A DNA stretch of 64,000 nucleotides. Source: Sambucus nigra. Lineage: Eukaryota > Streptophyta > Magnoliopsida > Dipsacales > Adoxaceae. Positions 46,913 through 61,816 of this stretch are shown piece after piece. Where the stretch lies: NCBI GenBank assembly GCA_949130495.1, contig OX422211.1, forward strand, positions 338,463,504 through 338,527,503, read 5' to 3'. Under the pieces are notes generated by a model. That model made no database searches. It saw nothing but the letters and a program-made list of their open reading frames with translations, and was not told the origin of the DNA. The position numbers and the translations under genes were made by a program. Within the stretch, counting starts at the first letter, position 1, and each line of letters begins with the position of its first letter.

Positions 46913-48434
46913 AACTCGGCTAACCGTGCATGTCATTTGTAGCACTAGCCTAGAATTCTCGAGTCTAAACCTGACTCCAAATTATTAAATATTCACTTAT
47001 TTAATTAATTTATCCTTATAACAATATTTCTAGACACGTAACCATTCTCAACTAGCTCGTATCCTCTCTAACCAAATTTTCCTCTCAAATTCATGATTTT
47101 ATTTTTTGAGTATTTTTCATCCCAAATACACTAAATTTCACCTGAACATCTCCCAACGATCACAAGGTATTTTATCACTTTTACAATAATATTTCCAGAG
47201 TCCCTAACTCATTTACGGACATCCCAAATCCACCTGAACCCAACCGAATCACAAAATCCATTTAAATACCCAAACAGGCATAATAGGGTTAACGAACTAA
47301 TTCGCCCCTTCAGAACAACTCAGATTTGCCTATTTTGAATTTTTGCCAATTGTTCATCAATCCAATTCAACGTATAAACTCAATTTAATCTGAAATTCCC
47401 ATTCTCCATCAATCCTAGATATGCGTATATCCATTTCTCGTATTTCAATTTATATACACATCATCAATTTCATGGGATTCATCATTATATTCAAGAAGTG
47501 TGTAATTCTCAATAATATCACAATAACTCGTAATTTCCAACTCTTTTCCCATCAAGATTAAATCCTTCTACACAGATTTCTATTTTAAGATTTTGTACTA
47601 TACAATTCACATAGAATTCCTATGAAGTCATATCCCCCAAACCCATTTTTCATATAAATCCCACCTAAAACATTTGTCACCAACTCTAATATGAATTGAA
47701 TTACAAACATAAATTACAAATAAAGTTATTCCCTTTCCTTAATCAAATTGTTGAGTTTGAATTTTTCTTTGAATCTCCCTTATGATAATCCTATTCCAGA
47801 ATTTCTTTAAACTCTTCCAATTTCTTGCTTCTCTTGATCACCCTTTGAGTTTCCTTTTGAATTTTTTGAGTTTCTTTCTCATTTCTCTCTAATTTCTCTT
47901 TTAAACTCTTGGTATAACAACTTAGACTTTTGATATGATTATATGGTTTCTCTCTCACCCAAAACCTTTCATTATATAAGACAAATCCCAAAATTTCGTT
48001 ATCAGGCTAGTGTAAAATGACTCGTATACCCCTATGCAGATCACTCAGTCTATAAAGCTCTCGAAACCCAATCACTACACCCCGGTTACTTAATTTTGAC
48101 TATTTCAACATATTCTAGATCATCTGTGCACTCGAAATCATCATCTGAGTCGCTAATAAAAAATATCATATCTCAACCCAATATAACCCACACGTGTAAC
48201 GGTTAAGATACAGTCAAATCCCATCCCTTTTACCCACTTACGACGTAATACCGTTTGACATTATTTTATTTACTTTATCACCCTAGTAAATTTATAATCA
48301 TATAAATATTAATCCATTTCTTTCTAATTAGTTTTTATTTTAAATTCATATTATTTCTCAATTTATTTAAATTATGTGCACACGTGTAATTTAAAATGTC
48401 AAATTATAAATACTCAAAATTACGGGGTGTTACA
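46909..48434 (-). mobile_element. Element C: 3' LTR (left-truncated) of a minus-strand Gypsy
   Basis: The right end reads CGGGGTGTTACA, followed by TACATCCCCCTTTGAAACGG, a reverse-complement polypurine tract. The motif AATTTTGACTATTTCAAC at 48093 is the inverse of the motif shared by the other Gypsy LTRs here. The left boundary is unclear; the LTR seems cut at the (TA)n tract. No genes are recognised inside. Confidence 0.7.
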
Positions 48435-49457
48435 TACATCCCCCTTTGAAACGGAATTTCGTCCCTGAAATTCGGGCTTACTTAGTACAAAAATCTCATG
48501 ATATTTCTCACACATATCATCCTTCCTCTCCCATATTGACTCATCGATGTTGTGATGCCACCACTGAACGCGACCTAAGGGCACCACCTTAGACCGCAGA
48601 TTACGCTCACTACGATCCAAAATAGTAATCGATGTCTCCTTATATGATATGTCGGTCTGCAAATCAATCCCCTCCAGTGGAATATGCCCAAAAGTCATCT
48701 CACTCCTCTGGTACTTCTTCAGCGATGACACATGAAACACATCATGAATCCGCTATAGATGCTCTAGCAAGCTAAGCCTATATGCCACCCTCTCTCGATA
48801 ATCGAGAAAGGTACCACATACTTTGGTGCGATATTTCCCCTCTTCCCGAACCTCATAACTCCTTTCATAGGAGACACCCGTAACGATACATGGTCATCCA
48901 CATCCATCTCTACATGTCTCCTTTCTATGTCGGCATAACTCTTCTACCTATCTTGAGCAATCTATAAGCGACCCTGAATAAGCTCAATATTAGCAGAAGT
49001 ATCATGTATCATCTCAGGTCCAAGGAGCTTTTTGTCTCCCCCACCTCTAATCAGCAAGCGGGTGAATGATAAGGTCAGCCGTATAATGCCCCTTATAAGG
49101 CACCATCTCGATAGTGAACTAGTAAGAATTATTATACGCAAACTCCACCACTGGAAGTTACTGCTCCCAACCTCCTCTAAAATCAAGTATGCACATCCTG
49201 AGCATGTCCTTTAACATCTGATTAACTCTTTTCGTCTGCCCATTTATCTGTGGATGACAGGTCGTGCTCAATCGTAACTTAGTTCCTATTGCCTCCTGGA
49301 AACTCTGCCAAAAATAGGACACAAAGATCATGTCCCGATCAGACATAATATTAATAAGTAACCCATGTAGCCTCACTATCTCGGCTACAAAGAGCTGGGC
49401 GTACTGTTTCATTGTATAGTCCGTTTGTACTGGCAAAAAGTTGGCCACCTTGGTCAA
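48435..49457 (-). pseudogene. Element C integrase C-terminal half and chromodomain-like tail
   Basis: The minus strand gives, from right to left, VANFLPVQTDYTMKQYAQLF, INIMSDRDMIFVSYFWQSFQ, HPQINGQTKRVNQMLKDMLR, then FAYNNSY-like and PIIE-like pieces, HDVFHVSSLKKYQRSEM and LGRVQWWHHNIDESIWERKD, and finally EFQGRNSV next to the polypurine tract. This is the Tekay-type integrase and chromodomain-like end. Stops between the pieces show decay. At 49457 the gene is cut by element D, and the preceding part lies at 52795. Confidence 0.92.
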
Positions 49458-49912
49458 TGTGACACCCCGCCTAATAAAATACCGGGTAGTCAATCCTATA
49501 CCAGATTAAAACAAGAATCTCATATGGTTCATTCTTAGCATCACTGTAGAAAACCAATTTAATTACTAATGACTTATTAGGCTGGCATCAAAATTTTATA
49601 TTATCTAATCTTTTTAACTAAACCAACTAAATAAACCATTCACACAATTTATATACACGAAACTGAAATGAAATAAAATAACCAAACACTCGGTACAACA
49701 TAGTACAACCAAATCTAATGCCGCACTAAAAAGGCGGTAAAAGAATAAATGTATACAATTGGGATACCGGCCCGAATATTACTACTGTGCCTCCTATCTA
49801 GATCACAAGGAGATAAGCGTCTAAAATAAATCTGTTGGCATCCACAGCTGCGGTAGCAACGTCTGACTCGAAATAATCATCATCTAGGCGTCCATGTGTC
49901 TGGACACCTAAT

Positions 49913-50178
<266 letters not shown>

Positions 50179-51725
50179 AGCAAGAGAGGGGAAAATAAAG
50201 AAATGGGTCAAAGCCCGAGTTTTTGAAAATGTTTAGCAAGTGCTTAAAATCCATATTTTAAAATATGAAATCTCTCATATTTTAAACTGGTATCGTACTC
50301 TCATGAGATACACCTCACCCCTCTTCTAATAGTGTACACCTATCGTATACCTTTTAAACAACCTAGTTAAGCTACCATGCCTAACTAATCTCTTACACCC
50401 CTCTTAAATCCTCTTAACTATCACCTACCTTGCGTGACATAATATAGGTTATACCGTAAGATATTACATAAGCTTTTAGCTAATATAATCATCAATGTTC
50501 TATATATATAGTTCTCATTTCTATATATATAACCATACCATTCGTAATCCGTAACTTTCACTAGTTTAAAATACCCTATTCACTTTAGTATATAAAGTGT
50601 CGTATATATATAATTCTCATTTTAATATATGTTTTACATTGTATTAATCTGGATATAAGTCTCCCGGAATAAGAATAAACCCTTTATTCATTTTACTCTA
50701 TACACAAATCAAAGCTATATGATATCTCGTCTTCATATACAAGCAATATACTATACGCGAAAAGTATAATTATACCTATTACAATCATAAGTATCATAAC
50801 CATCCCACCGAGCTATAACTCGAGGATGCAGTCTCTTAGTGCCTATCCATATTCGGGTTTGCTCAAATTAATCTCGATACCAAGTCAGACTCTCTCATGA
50901 TCATGGTAGGAATACAAAATGGTGGAGGCGGTCATATTCCCTCCTGAAAGTGGGATAACAAAGATCGCACCCATATGCGGGACAATATGACCTATGGATA
51001 TACTCTCCTTTCTTCTTAAGCCATGGGATTCACCCACATCGCGCAACCTCCCTGGATAGTACTAGAGAAAATATCTAATATGGCTCTCCATCCCTATGCC
51101 CGTGGAACCAGCCTCTAAATACAAATATACCAATCATAAACAGATATATTTATATTCGTATCATATCATATATACTGTAACAACTCCCGTATATATAATA
51201 TATATCACTTCTCAACATGCTCTAGCTATAATTGCCGAAATCTTATACCAATAGCCAAATAACATGAATGTTCCCATTCGTAATAGTATACAAGTATTCA
51301 TACACTTAAAATACTAAACCCATAAATATTCTCTTACTTAAATTATAACTCACACATTAATCAATTTTAAGGATTATAGTACAAACCCGACTATACCAAT
51401 TCTAATAATTAAACAAGTATATTATCAACTTATTTTAATTCCATAGGTATCGCATCACTTGGTCGTCCATAGACGCAACGAATAATCGCTCAATTCTCTT
51501 TAGCCCATATCCTAAATTCCATCCTAATTGCATCCTAGGATTTTCTAAATTTTGATCGGCCCATATTTATTCTAATCGCATAAATACATCTATACACGCT
51601 TGTCGAATGATTATCTCGAATGTCTCTCGTCCTAAATAGTCATTAAATCCATACCCCGAATCGTACACTAAATTAATCTGAGGTTCCCTCTTTCATACCA
51701 AGGTTTACTCACCCTCAATACCATC

Positions 51726-51835
51726 ATCTAGGAGTCCTAATATCATATCTAGAATTCCCTAATAATTTATCTAGGAGTCCTAATATCATATCTAGAATCC
51801 CCTAAATCTCCATCATCTAGGAGTCCTAATGTCAT
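51726..51835. repeat. Short tandem repeat CATCTAGGAGTCCTAAT in LTR D
   Basis: The unit ATCTAGGAGTCCTAATATCA with a variable tail occurs three times within about 110 bp, at 51726, 51769 and 51814. It contains a CTAGGAGTCCTA near-dyad. Confidence 0.8.
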
Positions 51836-52794
51836 GTCCACAATACGTGTTTTCTCCAACGTGAAATAATTCTCGTCGCTTTACCCAACTGCTACATGAC
51901 ATAAAAATATTTTGACTCGTTTATTTAGTCCCAAAAGTAAATGTAACATACATCAGTAAACATCTAATACCCATAAAGTCCAAAATTACTATTCATAGTA
52001 ATTCCTCTAATTACCAAATTACGCCACTTATGCAATTTAAATAATCTTATAAAAGTACGGGGTATTACATACTCCCCCCCTTACAACAGAATTTAGTCCT
52101 CGAAATTCGGTTACAACCTCTATCACCAATATAGGATCGCTAATCACACTATGTCCTAGCACACCGAAGTCAAATGGTACTACCCTACCTCGTACTTGTT
52201 CATGATACCCACCTATCTCAAGGCTTATACTCTAACACACTAGCTTAACAATAAGCTTAAACAAATCTTTATATGCTACCACACTACTTCGGTCATAAGG
52301 TTAATTATAACAATGATAAATCACAACTAGTACTTCTATAACCGCATATAAAGAAAATGAGCCTATAATCTCCGCTCTAACTTATTGATACCATCAGAGA
52401 TTTTCTACTCTACGCGTCCACTCATTTACATCAGGACATCTAATTTCCCTCAAAAGGAAACTATACTAGCGCTTGACTACTCCCGTCAATTTCACCGCTT
52501 AGCTTGGGCGTGCTAACTCTTGTTGCACCTACACAATTGGATTATCACATACCTCCTATGACGTTCATTCCATCAAACTCCAAATGCAAATCCATTTATA
52601 GCTGCCCTACAGTAAATGACATGACATAAAAATATTCTGACTCATTTACCTAGTCCCAAAAGTAAATGTAACATACATCGATAAACATCTAATACTCATA
52701 AACTCCAAAATTACAATTCACATTAATTCCTCTAATTACCAAATTACGCCACTTATGCAATTTAAATAATACAATAAAAGTATAGGGTATTACA

Positions 52795-53733
52795 GTCAAC
52801 TGATCCACGATCACCCATGTGGAATCATAACACCTCTATGATGTCAGTAGCCCCGTGATAAAATCCATCGATATGCTCTTCCACTTCCACATCGGAATCT
52901 TGAATGGATGAAGCATCATGGTTGGTCTCTGGTGGTCTACCTTCATTAATTGACATGTATCACACTTCGAGATAAACTCAACTATGTCCCACTTCATGCC
53001 TTCCCACTAATACTATCTACCCATATCTTGGTACATCTTATCCTCGTCGGTATATACTCAAATCTTGACCCCTGGGTCTCTGTCATGACATCATGCATCA
53101 AATCCCCATCATTTGGGACTATAAGTCTCCCATTGAAGCATAAGCCTCCCTCATAACTAATCGAGTAAGACTCCACTCCATCTGCCAATAATTGACGCAC
53201 TCTGTCCTAACAAAATTGATCCCGACCTGCTCCTTCATAACCTGCATCACAATGTCAGGTGGATAGTTAACACCGCCATACAGGGCCTGGAAATCGTATC
53301 ATCCTGGCAAAGCTTACTCCACTTAGATTTCTAAACTTTTGTCAACTCCCCCATAGGTCATTATCTCAACGTGTCTGCCATCACGTTAGCCTTCCCCGGG
53401 TGGTACTGGATATCGAACTGATAGTCCTTCTCGAATTTAAACCATCTACGTTGTTGCATATTAAGATCCTGCTGAGTGAACAGATAGTGTAGCGACATAT
53501 GATCCGTGAACAGATTGAATTTCTCCTGTAGGAGATAGTGTCGCCAAATTTGCAAGACGAACACTACCGCAGCTAACTCCAAATCATGCGTAGGATAATT
53601 CCTCTAGTGGAGATTAAGCTTTTGACAACCATGCATTATAGCCCGATCCTCTTGTTGTAGGACACCCCCAAGTCCTTGTAAGGGTGCATCAGTAAATACA
53701 AGGTACTCCACTCCTCCCCAAGGCAGTGCAAGC
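52795..53733 (-). pseudogene. Element C integrase N-terminal part, RNase H and RT end
   Basis: On the minus strand: from 53733 leftwards a degenerate TDAPLQGLGG-like RT/RNase H start, then [20 protein letters not shown] and [18 protein letters not shown] (RNase H, 53361-53582), GGLCFNGRLIVPNDGDLMHD (integrase zinc region, 52994-53200), and ITGATD-like and WVIVDQLT pieces ending at 52800. Stops and frameshifts are present throughout. The upstream part of RT is cut by element E at 53734 and was not found on the other side. Confidence 0.9.
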
Positions 53734-54097
53734 TATAAGGACACAAATTTCCAATTGAGTCCGTATGTAGTTTTGGCTTAATTACAGACAAAACTATTTG
53801 AGTCATAGGATAGAAATTTGTTCCTAGCAAGCCTATGACGTGTTTGAAGTGTTGAAGACGTAGCGACCAGAACTTAAAGTTACATCTTTGCCGGTTTCAA
53901 GTGCCATGTTTCGCGTCATCAACATTATATAATTCTAAGGTCTTCAAAGGTATGAATGCAATTATATATATTTAGGACCTTGGATATTTTATTTGGGTGT
54001 AAAAAATTTTATATAACGACTTTTATTTTTTAGAAAATCATTTTAAAACTTTACATGAAAGTTTCTGGGCAGAAATAGCAAAATTCTGATTTCTGAA

Positions 54098-54286
54098 AAG
54101 TCGTTCGAACGATATTTTTTTCGTTCGAACGACAATTCTAACGAGATCTTTTCTAAATTTTTGTTCGAAGTTTTATTCTAACGATTTATCCAACGAGTTT
54201 TTCTTAGCATTTTCGTTCGAAGTTTCGTTCATAAATCTCGCTCGAACATGGTCGTTCGAATGACATCAAAAGGTCGTTCGAACGAG
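54098..54286. repeat. Cluster of TCGTTCGAACGA palindromes in LTR E
   Basis: Perfect TCGTTCGAACGA occurs at 54101, 54121 and 54274, with partial copies (GTTCGAAG, CTCGAACATGGTCGTTCGAA) between. A diverged version lies in LTR copy 2 at 57843-58020. Confidence 0.88.
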
Positions 54287-54517
54287 ATTTCAGCGGGAAC
54301 AGTTATTTGACAGTTTTGATCCATTTTCCCACTTTTTCCCCACTACTTTTTGATAGACTTATCTAGTGCGTGAACCAATTTTTTTGTAAGACTTTTCAGA
54401 AATTCCGAAGGCTCTTTGAGAGCAAAATACTTTTCACAAAAAGTCAAATTGATTATCTTAAGAACAAAACCAAGTTCTACACCCAATATGTGTTTGTGTT
54501 TAAATCCAAGTTCCCAT

Positions 54518-54529
<12 letters not shown>

Positions 54530-54609
<80 letters not shown>
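54530..54609. repeat. (TA)n-(GT)n microsatellite in LTR E copy 1
   Basis: About 11 TA units are followed by about 29 GT units. This is the site that contains a hairpin MITE in LTR copy 2. Confidence 0.98.
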
Positions 54610-54611
<2 letters not shown>

Positions 54612-55395
54612 CTTTGCTTGGAGAGTGTTTGGTATCAGTTTTTCTTCTCTACCCATAAAGAAGACAGTCATGGTTCTTTTTTACCCCAAAAAGGATAAAA
54701 GTTTACTGCGGCATTCTCACATGGTGAAAGGCACCATATGTGGTTGGCGATTTTTGTGCCTCCATTGTGGACTCCAAGATTCCGGTGGACTCCGAACTTA
54801 TCTACAAGGCTGAGGTTAAAGAGTGAAGGAAGCGTCATGGCTTAAACGAGTCGAGTCGAGTGTTGTAAGTCTTCTTGTCGTTATCTTTGTAAACATACCG
54901 TACTTAGTGGATTTGTTAGTCAGGGTCGTCCGAGGTTTTTTTTGTTGTGAGTTTTCCTCGTACATCGTGGCGTACGTTTAATTTTCTTGCAAATCACTTA
55001 GATGCACGCTTGGGTTAATCAAGAGAAATTTGGTTTAATCATTTAACTTGTTTAATTTTATGCTAATTTAAGTTTGGAAAATTTGGGTAAGTTTAATTTA
55101 ATTCATGTCCAGAATTTAATTTGAAAAAATTTGGTTTGGCTTATATTGAAAATTAGAATAAATTATTGTTAGGCAAATTTTAGGACTTTAGTTGAATTAA
55201 TTTTGTTAAGTGGAAATTAATTTGTTTGAGTAGTTTGATTTCACTTTTAGTTTAACTTAATTTTAATTTTGAAGAAATTAAAATTTGAAGTTTGTTTTTG
55301 TTTAAAATTTGAATTAAAATTTTAGTTGGGAATTTAATTGAACCATCAGATTAATTTTAAGAATTTAAAATTTGGGGGATTTCGCAATGCTTACA

Positions 55396-56712
55396 AGTGG
55401 TATCAGAGCGGGTTACACTGAAATATTGTGTGATCATAATTTTTAGGAATTAATTTTTGAAAAATATGCATTTTTCAAAATTTCAGTTTTTGATGGTTCT
55501 AGCATGCTTGCTCATGACTCCACTTGCTATATCCTATGAGTAATGGCTTTCAAGTTTACGTACTCTAGTATTTTTGTACTTCATGATATATTTATGCTAG
55601 TTGTATGTATGTTTGTCATTTTCTAGTTTATGCTCCATGATTAATCACATGCTAGAATTATGATTTGTGTATATCTTTTGTATTTATTTTTATTTGTTTA
55701 TGTCTTATTGAGAAAAATACAAAAATATTTTCTTTTTTTTTCTTTTGAGTTGAATTTTTTTGTTTGGTGAAATTTTTTGAAAAACTCAAAAGGATTTTTT
55801 TTTGTGTGTATTTTATTGACACACTTTATGTGGCATATACTTGTGTTTTAATCCTTTCCCTTTTCCGCTTCTATGTGGCTAGAACTTGTGGTTAAGATTT
55901 TCAATCCTTTAAATGTTCTTTGTCATGCTTGCATGGAGTAGTTGGATTTTGTGTTGTTTAATTAATTCTATTTTTATATGCCTCGTTTCACACATGCATG
56001 AGCTCATTTGAATTTTAAACTTCACATGTATATTTGAGCTAAGTGAGATATTCTCCTATCAATTTAGTCATCTACATGTTGCTATGACTATGAAGGATTT
56101 GTGCATGTAAGAACCGTTTTCCGAATTTAAAAAAATAGAAAAATATTTATTCGGTGTAGTTATTTATCAATGGAATCGGGTTGCAAAAGACAAAATTACT
56201 TTGCGTGAAAAGCCACCATTGAATATTTGGCCTTAAAAAAATATGGAATTTTAAAAGAAAAATTAGCCAAGGCCTGTTTAGTTAAGCTGATATGTTCAAA
56301 AGAAAAAGAAAAGGAAAATTATAAGGAGTTTGGTTGGATATATCAACGGATTTACACAATGACTTTGTATCCTAGTTATGCTTGTATTGTCCTGACTCTA
56401 TTGGTTTGTAGAATCATCGAAATTCTAGACTTGTGTGCATTGTGTATGTTTGTTCATTGAGTTCAATTTATATTGTCACACGAGGCTGTATCTAAATGTG
56501 ATAAAGTTTTGCAATCAAATGAGAACTCCATGAACATGTTTTAAGTGACTGGGTCTATATTCCTTTAATCTCTAGTTCACACCCCTTCACTTTCGTTTAC
56601 CACATGTATTTGGACACACTTTTGCAATACGAGTATGAAAAGCTTATTGTATTTTGTGTCGTGATTGGAGTTTAGATCTATGTATATGTGCGTTTGCATT
56701 TGTGATATTCAT

Positions 56713-56752
<40 letters not shown>

Positions 56753-57475
56753 GTATTTTTTTTTTTGAGTCTTTGCCTCGCTTGCTAGTCCATATATGCT
56801 TTGATGTCATAATTAGTATCTATATTGTTGCGAATTTTGGTTGATATCCCATGCTTAGCGCAATACATTTTAAGTGGTATCTTTTTGTTATCGCATCATA
56901 GTTGGTATCCATTAATATTGATATGGATTAGTTGTACTTCATTGTTGTCCATATGCTTAAAATGTTCTTATCACCTTATTGACCATTACATGTTTAACTT
57001 GTTTTTCCTTATTCATATCCCTTTTCTAGTTTAGGGAGAGTATTTACTGACATTGGAGGAGAAATGAGTTATTTTTTATGATTCTAAACCTTTGTCCATT
57101 CCTGAACAAAAAGGGGGAGAAATGGTATCTAAACGTTTAGTTTGGGAGATCTAACTTAGGGGAAGTTGCGAAATCTTCTTAGGTAGACATTAGTAGATAA
57201 AGGGGGAGAATTAATGGAGAATTAATTAAGGGGGAGTATTTATTTTCCATATTTAATATTGTTATATTCTTTATGCGTTTGATGGTGTGCTTAAGTGTGC
57301 AGGAAATTCCTTTTAGCGGCAAATTAGGTAATGCGGAAAAGCATCCTTGGGTCAAGTCATAGCGTCTGTATATATATATATATATTTTTTGGGTGGGATG
57401 TTGTGTCTCTATGAGCTTAACGGCGTTTAGGATTTTTGGTTGCGTTTTGTCCCCGAATAGTCAAAGGGGAAGATT
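55396..57475 (+). other. Element E internal region, non-coding
   Basis: It opens with the primer binding site at 55398 and closes with CAAAGGGGAAGATT before the next LTR. The open frames inside are not conserved between the two units: the 77-codon frame at 56227 has stops in unit 2 near 60470. It therefore looks non-coding, as in large retrotransposon derivatives. A (TA)n tract lies at 56718-56749. Confidence 0.75.
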
Positions 57476-58267
57476 TGTAAGGACACAAATTTTTAATTGA
57501 GTCCATATGTAGTTTTGGCTTAATTCCGGACAAAACCATTTGAGTCATAGGATATAAATTTATTCCTATCAAGCCTATGACATGTTTGAAGTGTTGAAGA
57601 CGTAGCGGTCAAAACTTAAAGTTACATCTTTGCCGGTTTCAAGTGCATGTTTCGCGTCATCAACATTTTATAATTCCAAGGTCTCCAAAGATATGAATGC
57701 AATTATATATATTTAGGACCTTGGATATTTTATTTGGGTGTAAACATTTTTATATAACGACTTTTTATTTTTCAGAAAATAATTTTAAAACTTTATATAA
57801 ACGTTTCTGGGCTTTTAAATAGCAAAATTCGGATTTCTGAAAAGTCGTTTGAACTACATTTTTCTTGTTCGAACGACAATTCTAACAAGATCATTTCTGA
57901 ATTTTCGTTAGAAGTTTTGTTCGAACGACTTATCCAACGAGTTTTTCTCTGCATTTTCGTTCGTAAATCTCGCTCGAATATGGTTGCTCGAACGACATCA
58001 AAAATTCGTTCGAACGAGAATTCAGAGGGAACAATTATTTGACATATTTGATCCATTTTCCCACTTATTTTCACCCAATAATTTTTTACAGACTTATCTA
58101 GTGTGCGAACCAATTTTTTTGTAAGACTTTTTAGAACTTCCAAAAGCGCTTTGAGAGCAAAATACTTTTCACAAAGAGTTTCCTTGGTGTTTGCTTATCA
58201 AATTGATTATCCTAAGAACAAAACCAAGTTTTACACCCAATATTTGTTTGTGTTTAAATTCAGGTTC

Positions 58268-58771
<504 letters not shown>

Positions 58772-59594
58772 TATATATATATATATATATATATCTTTGC
58801 TTGGAGAGTGTTTGGCACCGATTTTTCTTCTCTACCCATAAAGAAGACAATTTGGGTTCTTCTCTACCCCCAAAAGGAGAAAAGTTTTCCGTGACGTTCT
58901 CACATGGTGAAAGAGATCATGTGTAGTTGACGGTTGATGTGCCTCCATTGGTGGACTAAAAGATTTCAGTGGAATCCAGAGTTATCTACAAGGCAGAGGT
59001 TGAAGAGCGAAGGAAGCGTCGGGGCTTGAAGGATTTGATTTGAGTCGACTGTTGTAAGTCTTCTTGTCATTATCTGTGTAAACATACCGTACTCAGTGGA
59101 TTTGTTATGCAGGGTCGTTCGAGGTTTTTCGCGTTGTGGGTTTTCTTTGTACATCGCGGCGTAGTGTGATTGTGTTTAATTTATCTTTGAAATCACTTAG
59201 ATGCATGCTTAGGTTAATCGAGATAAAATTTGATTTAATTATCACACTTGTTTAATTTGATGCTAATTTAAGTTTGCATAATTTGGGTAAGTTTAATTTA
59301 ATTCATGTCTAGAATTTAATATGATAAAATTTGGTTTAGCCTATATTGAAAAATAGAATAATTTATTATTAGGCAAATTTTAAGACTTGAGTTGAATTAA
59401 TTTTGTTTAAGTGGAAATTATTTTGTTTGAGTAGTTTAATTTCACTTTTAGTTTAACTTAATTTTAATTTGAAGAAATTAAAATTTGAAGTTTGTTTTTG
59501 TTTAAAATTTGAACTGAAATTTTAGTTCAGAATTTAATTGAACCATCATATTAATTTTAAGAATTTAAAATTGGGGGCTTCCACAACGTTTACA

Positions 59595-60903
59595 AGTGGA
59601 ATCAAAACGGGTTACACTAAAATATTGCGTGAACCTAATTTTTAGTGATTGATTTTTGGAAATTTTGCATTTTTCAAAATTTTCAGTTTTTGATGGTTCT
59701 AGCATGGTTGTTCATGACTCTTCGCTTGCTATATCCTATGAGTAATGGCTTGCATGTTTACATACTCTAGCGTTTTTGTGCGTCATGATATATTTATGCT
59801 AGCTGTATGTATGTTTGTCATTTTCTAGTCTATGCTCCATGATTAATCACATGCTATAATTATGATTTGTGTATATTTTTTGTATTTATTTTTATTTGTT
59901 TGTGTCTTATTGAGAAAAATACGAAAAGATTTTCTTTGAGTTGAATTTTTTTTTTTAGTAAAATTTTTTGAAAAACTCAAAAGGATCTTTTTTGTGTGTA
60001 TTTTAGTTTGACATACTTTATGTGGCATATACTTGTGTTTGAATCATTTTCCTTTCCGCTTCCATGTGGCTAGAACTTGTGGTTAAGATTTTCAATCATT
60101 AAAATGTTCTTTGTCATGCATGCATGGAGTAGTTGGATTTTGTGTTGCTTAATGGATTATATTTTTATATGTCTCGTTTCACACATGCACGAGCTCATTT
60201 GAAATTTAAACTTCACATGTATATTTGATCAAAGTGAGATGTTCTCCTATCAATTTAGATATCTACATGTTGCTATGACTATGGTGGATTTGTGCATGTA
60301 AGAACCGTTTCTCGGATTTAAAAAAATAGAAAAATATTTATTCGGTGTTGTTGTTTATTAATGGAATCGGGTTGCGAAAGACAAAATTACTTTGCGTGAA
60401 AAGCCACCATTGAATATTTGGCCTTAAAAAAATATGGCATTATAAAAGAAAAATTAGCCAAGGCCTGTTGAGTTAAATTGATATGTTCAAAAGAAAACGA
60501 AAAAGAAAATTATGAGGAGTTTGGTTAGATGTATCAATGGATTTTCATAATGACTTTGTATTCTAGTTATGCTTTTATTGTCATGACTCTATTGATTTGT
60601 TGAATCATCGAAATTCTAGACTTGTGTGCATTGTGTAAGTTTGTTCATTGAGTTCAATTTATATTGTCACATGATGCTATATCTAAATGTGATAAAGTTT
60701 TGAAATCAAATGAGAACTCCGTGAACATATTTTAAGTGACTGGGTCTATATTCCTTTAGTCTCTAGTTCACACCCCTTCACTTCCGTTTGCTACATGTAT
60801 TTGGACACACTTTTGCCATAAGAGTGTGAAAAGCTTATTGTATTTTGTGTTATGTGTGGTATTTATACCTATGTATATGTGCATGTGCGTTAATGATATT
60901 CAA

Positions 60904-60913
<10 letters not shown>
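59595..60913 (+). other. Element E internal region, second unit (partial)
   Basis: It parallels 55396-56717 with scattered differences and stops at a (TA)n tract (60914-60960) that corresponds to the TA tract at 56718 of unit 1. The primer site is altered to TGGAATCAAAAC. Confidence 0.8.
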
Positions 60914-60980
<67 letters not shown>

Positions 60981-61174
60981 GCAGGCTCATGTGCACACTA
61001 AGTTTACAGAGTGCTGGTGCACACCAATTTTTTTAAAGCATTAAAAAAATATTTTTGAGTTGAATTTTTTTATGTGGTATTTAAACATTTCAATGGACCC
61101 ACGTAAAAAATCAGCTCAAAAAAATATTTTTTCTATTTTTAAAAAATTAATCAAACTTTCGCAGCTTTTTAAAA
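60914..61174. mobile_element. (TA)n tract and truncated second copy of the hairpin MITE
   Basis: After (TA)n (60914-60960) come (GA)n and GGCAGGCTCATGTGCACAC, then TTTTGAGTTGAATTTTTTTA, GTGGTATTTAAACATTTCAA and AATCAAACTTTCGCAGC. These match the left arm of the MITE at 58353. Similarity ends at the hairpin centre (about 61174); the right arm and the rest of element E are missing. Confidence 0.82.
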
Positions 61175-61816
61175 TAACTACTTCTAAAAGTGTTTCTAAG
61201 GCTATAAGGATCAAACAGGACAAAGGAATCATTTTGAGTAAAAACACGCAAGAATTAAAACCTATAATTCGTTAACCTACATTGGAAAAGTCACCAGAGA
61301 ACATCAAACGAACCCAAACTTTGGTGAAAAATCCTAATTCCTAAGCAACTGCCTAAAAAAACACCTTTGAAACCTAAAACTCCTAGAATTACCACGAAAT
61401 CACCACAAAAGTAGGTGTAAACTTAAGAAATATCGCTTGAAAAACATGAAGTGGAGAAATGATGTAAATAACAATGAAAATGTTGAAGATATCTTCAGAA
61501 GTACTTGGGAAAGAAGAGTGACACCCTGAGAATGAAAGAAGATACTGGAAAAGATGAACGGAGAAAGGTTTAAGGGAAGAATGTTAGAGAGAAAAAGAGG
61601 CACTAATTTTTCTCTGATTTAACATTTTAAGAAATGACATAAATGAGGTACCTGCCTAAACCAAATTAACTTCAATATCAAGTAAGGGTAATGATTTGGT
61701 GAGAATTCCAAGGCCTGGAATAACATAAAGGCATCACGCATAGGCCAGATGTTTGGGAAATTGCACCACCTCTAGCAAAACTAAGGGTTGGTCGACAGTT
61801 GGCTGATATATCATGG
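61175..61816. other. Unassigned AT-rich spacer
   Basis: No gene, repeat or terminal motif was recognised. A purine-rich patch lies at 61540-61610. It may be the remains of the DNA into which E or F inserted. Confidence 0.4.

Larger units (their letters stand above)
53734..55395 (+). repeat. Element E LTR, copy 1
   Basis: It starts TATAAGGACACAAATTT (TG changed to TA) and ends CAATGCTTACA. A palindrome cluster with TCGTTCGAACGA lies at 54101-54285, and a (TA)n-(GT)n tract at 54530-54609. It lacks the MITE present in copy 2. Confidence 0.88.

Noticed and set aside
54343..54813. Frames across the (TA)n-(GT)n tract, up to 147 codons
   Set aside because: Low-complexity translation (Ile-Tyr, Cys-Val, Thr-His) inside LTR E; not kept in LTR copy 2.
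56227..56460. 77-codon frame in element E interior
   Set aside because: The matching place in unit 2 (about 60430-60660) has stops, so the frame is not conserved.
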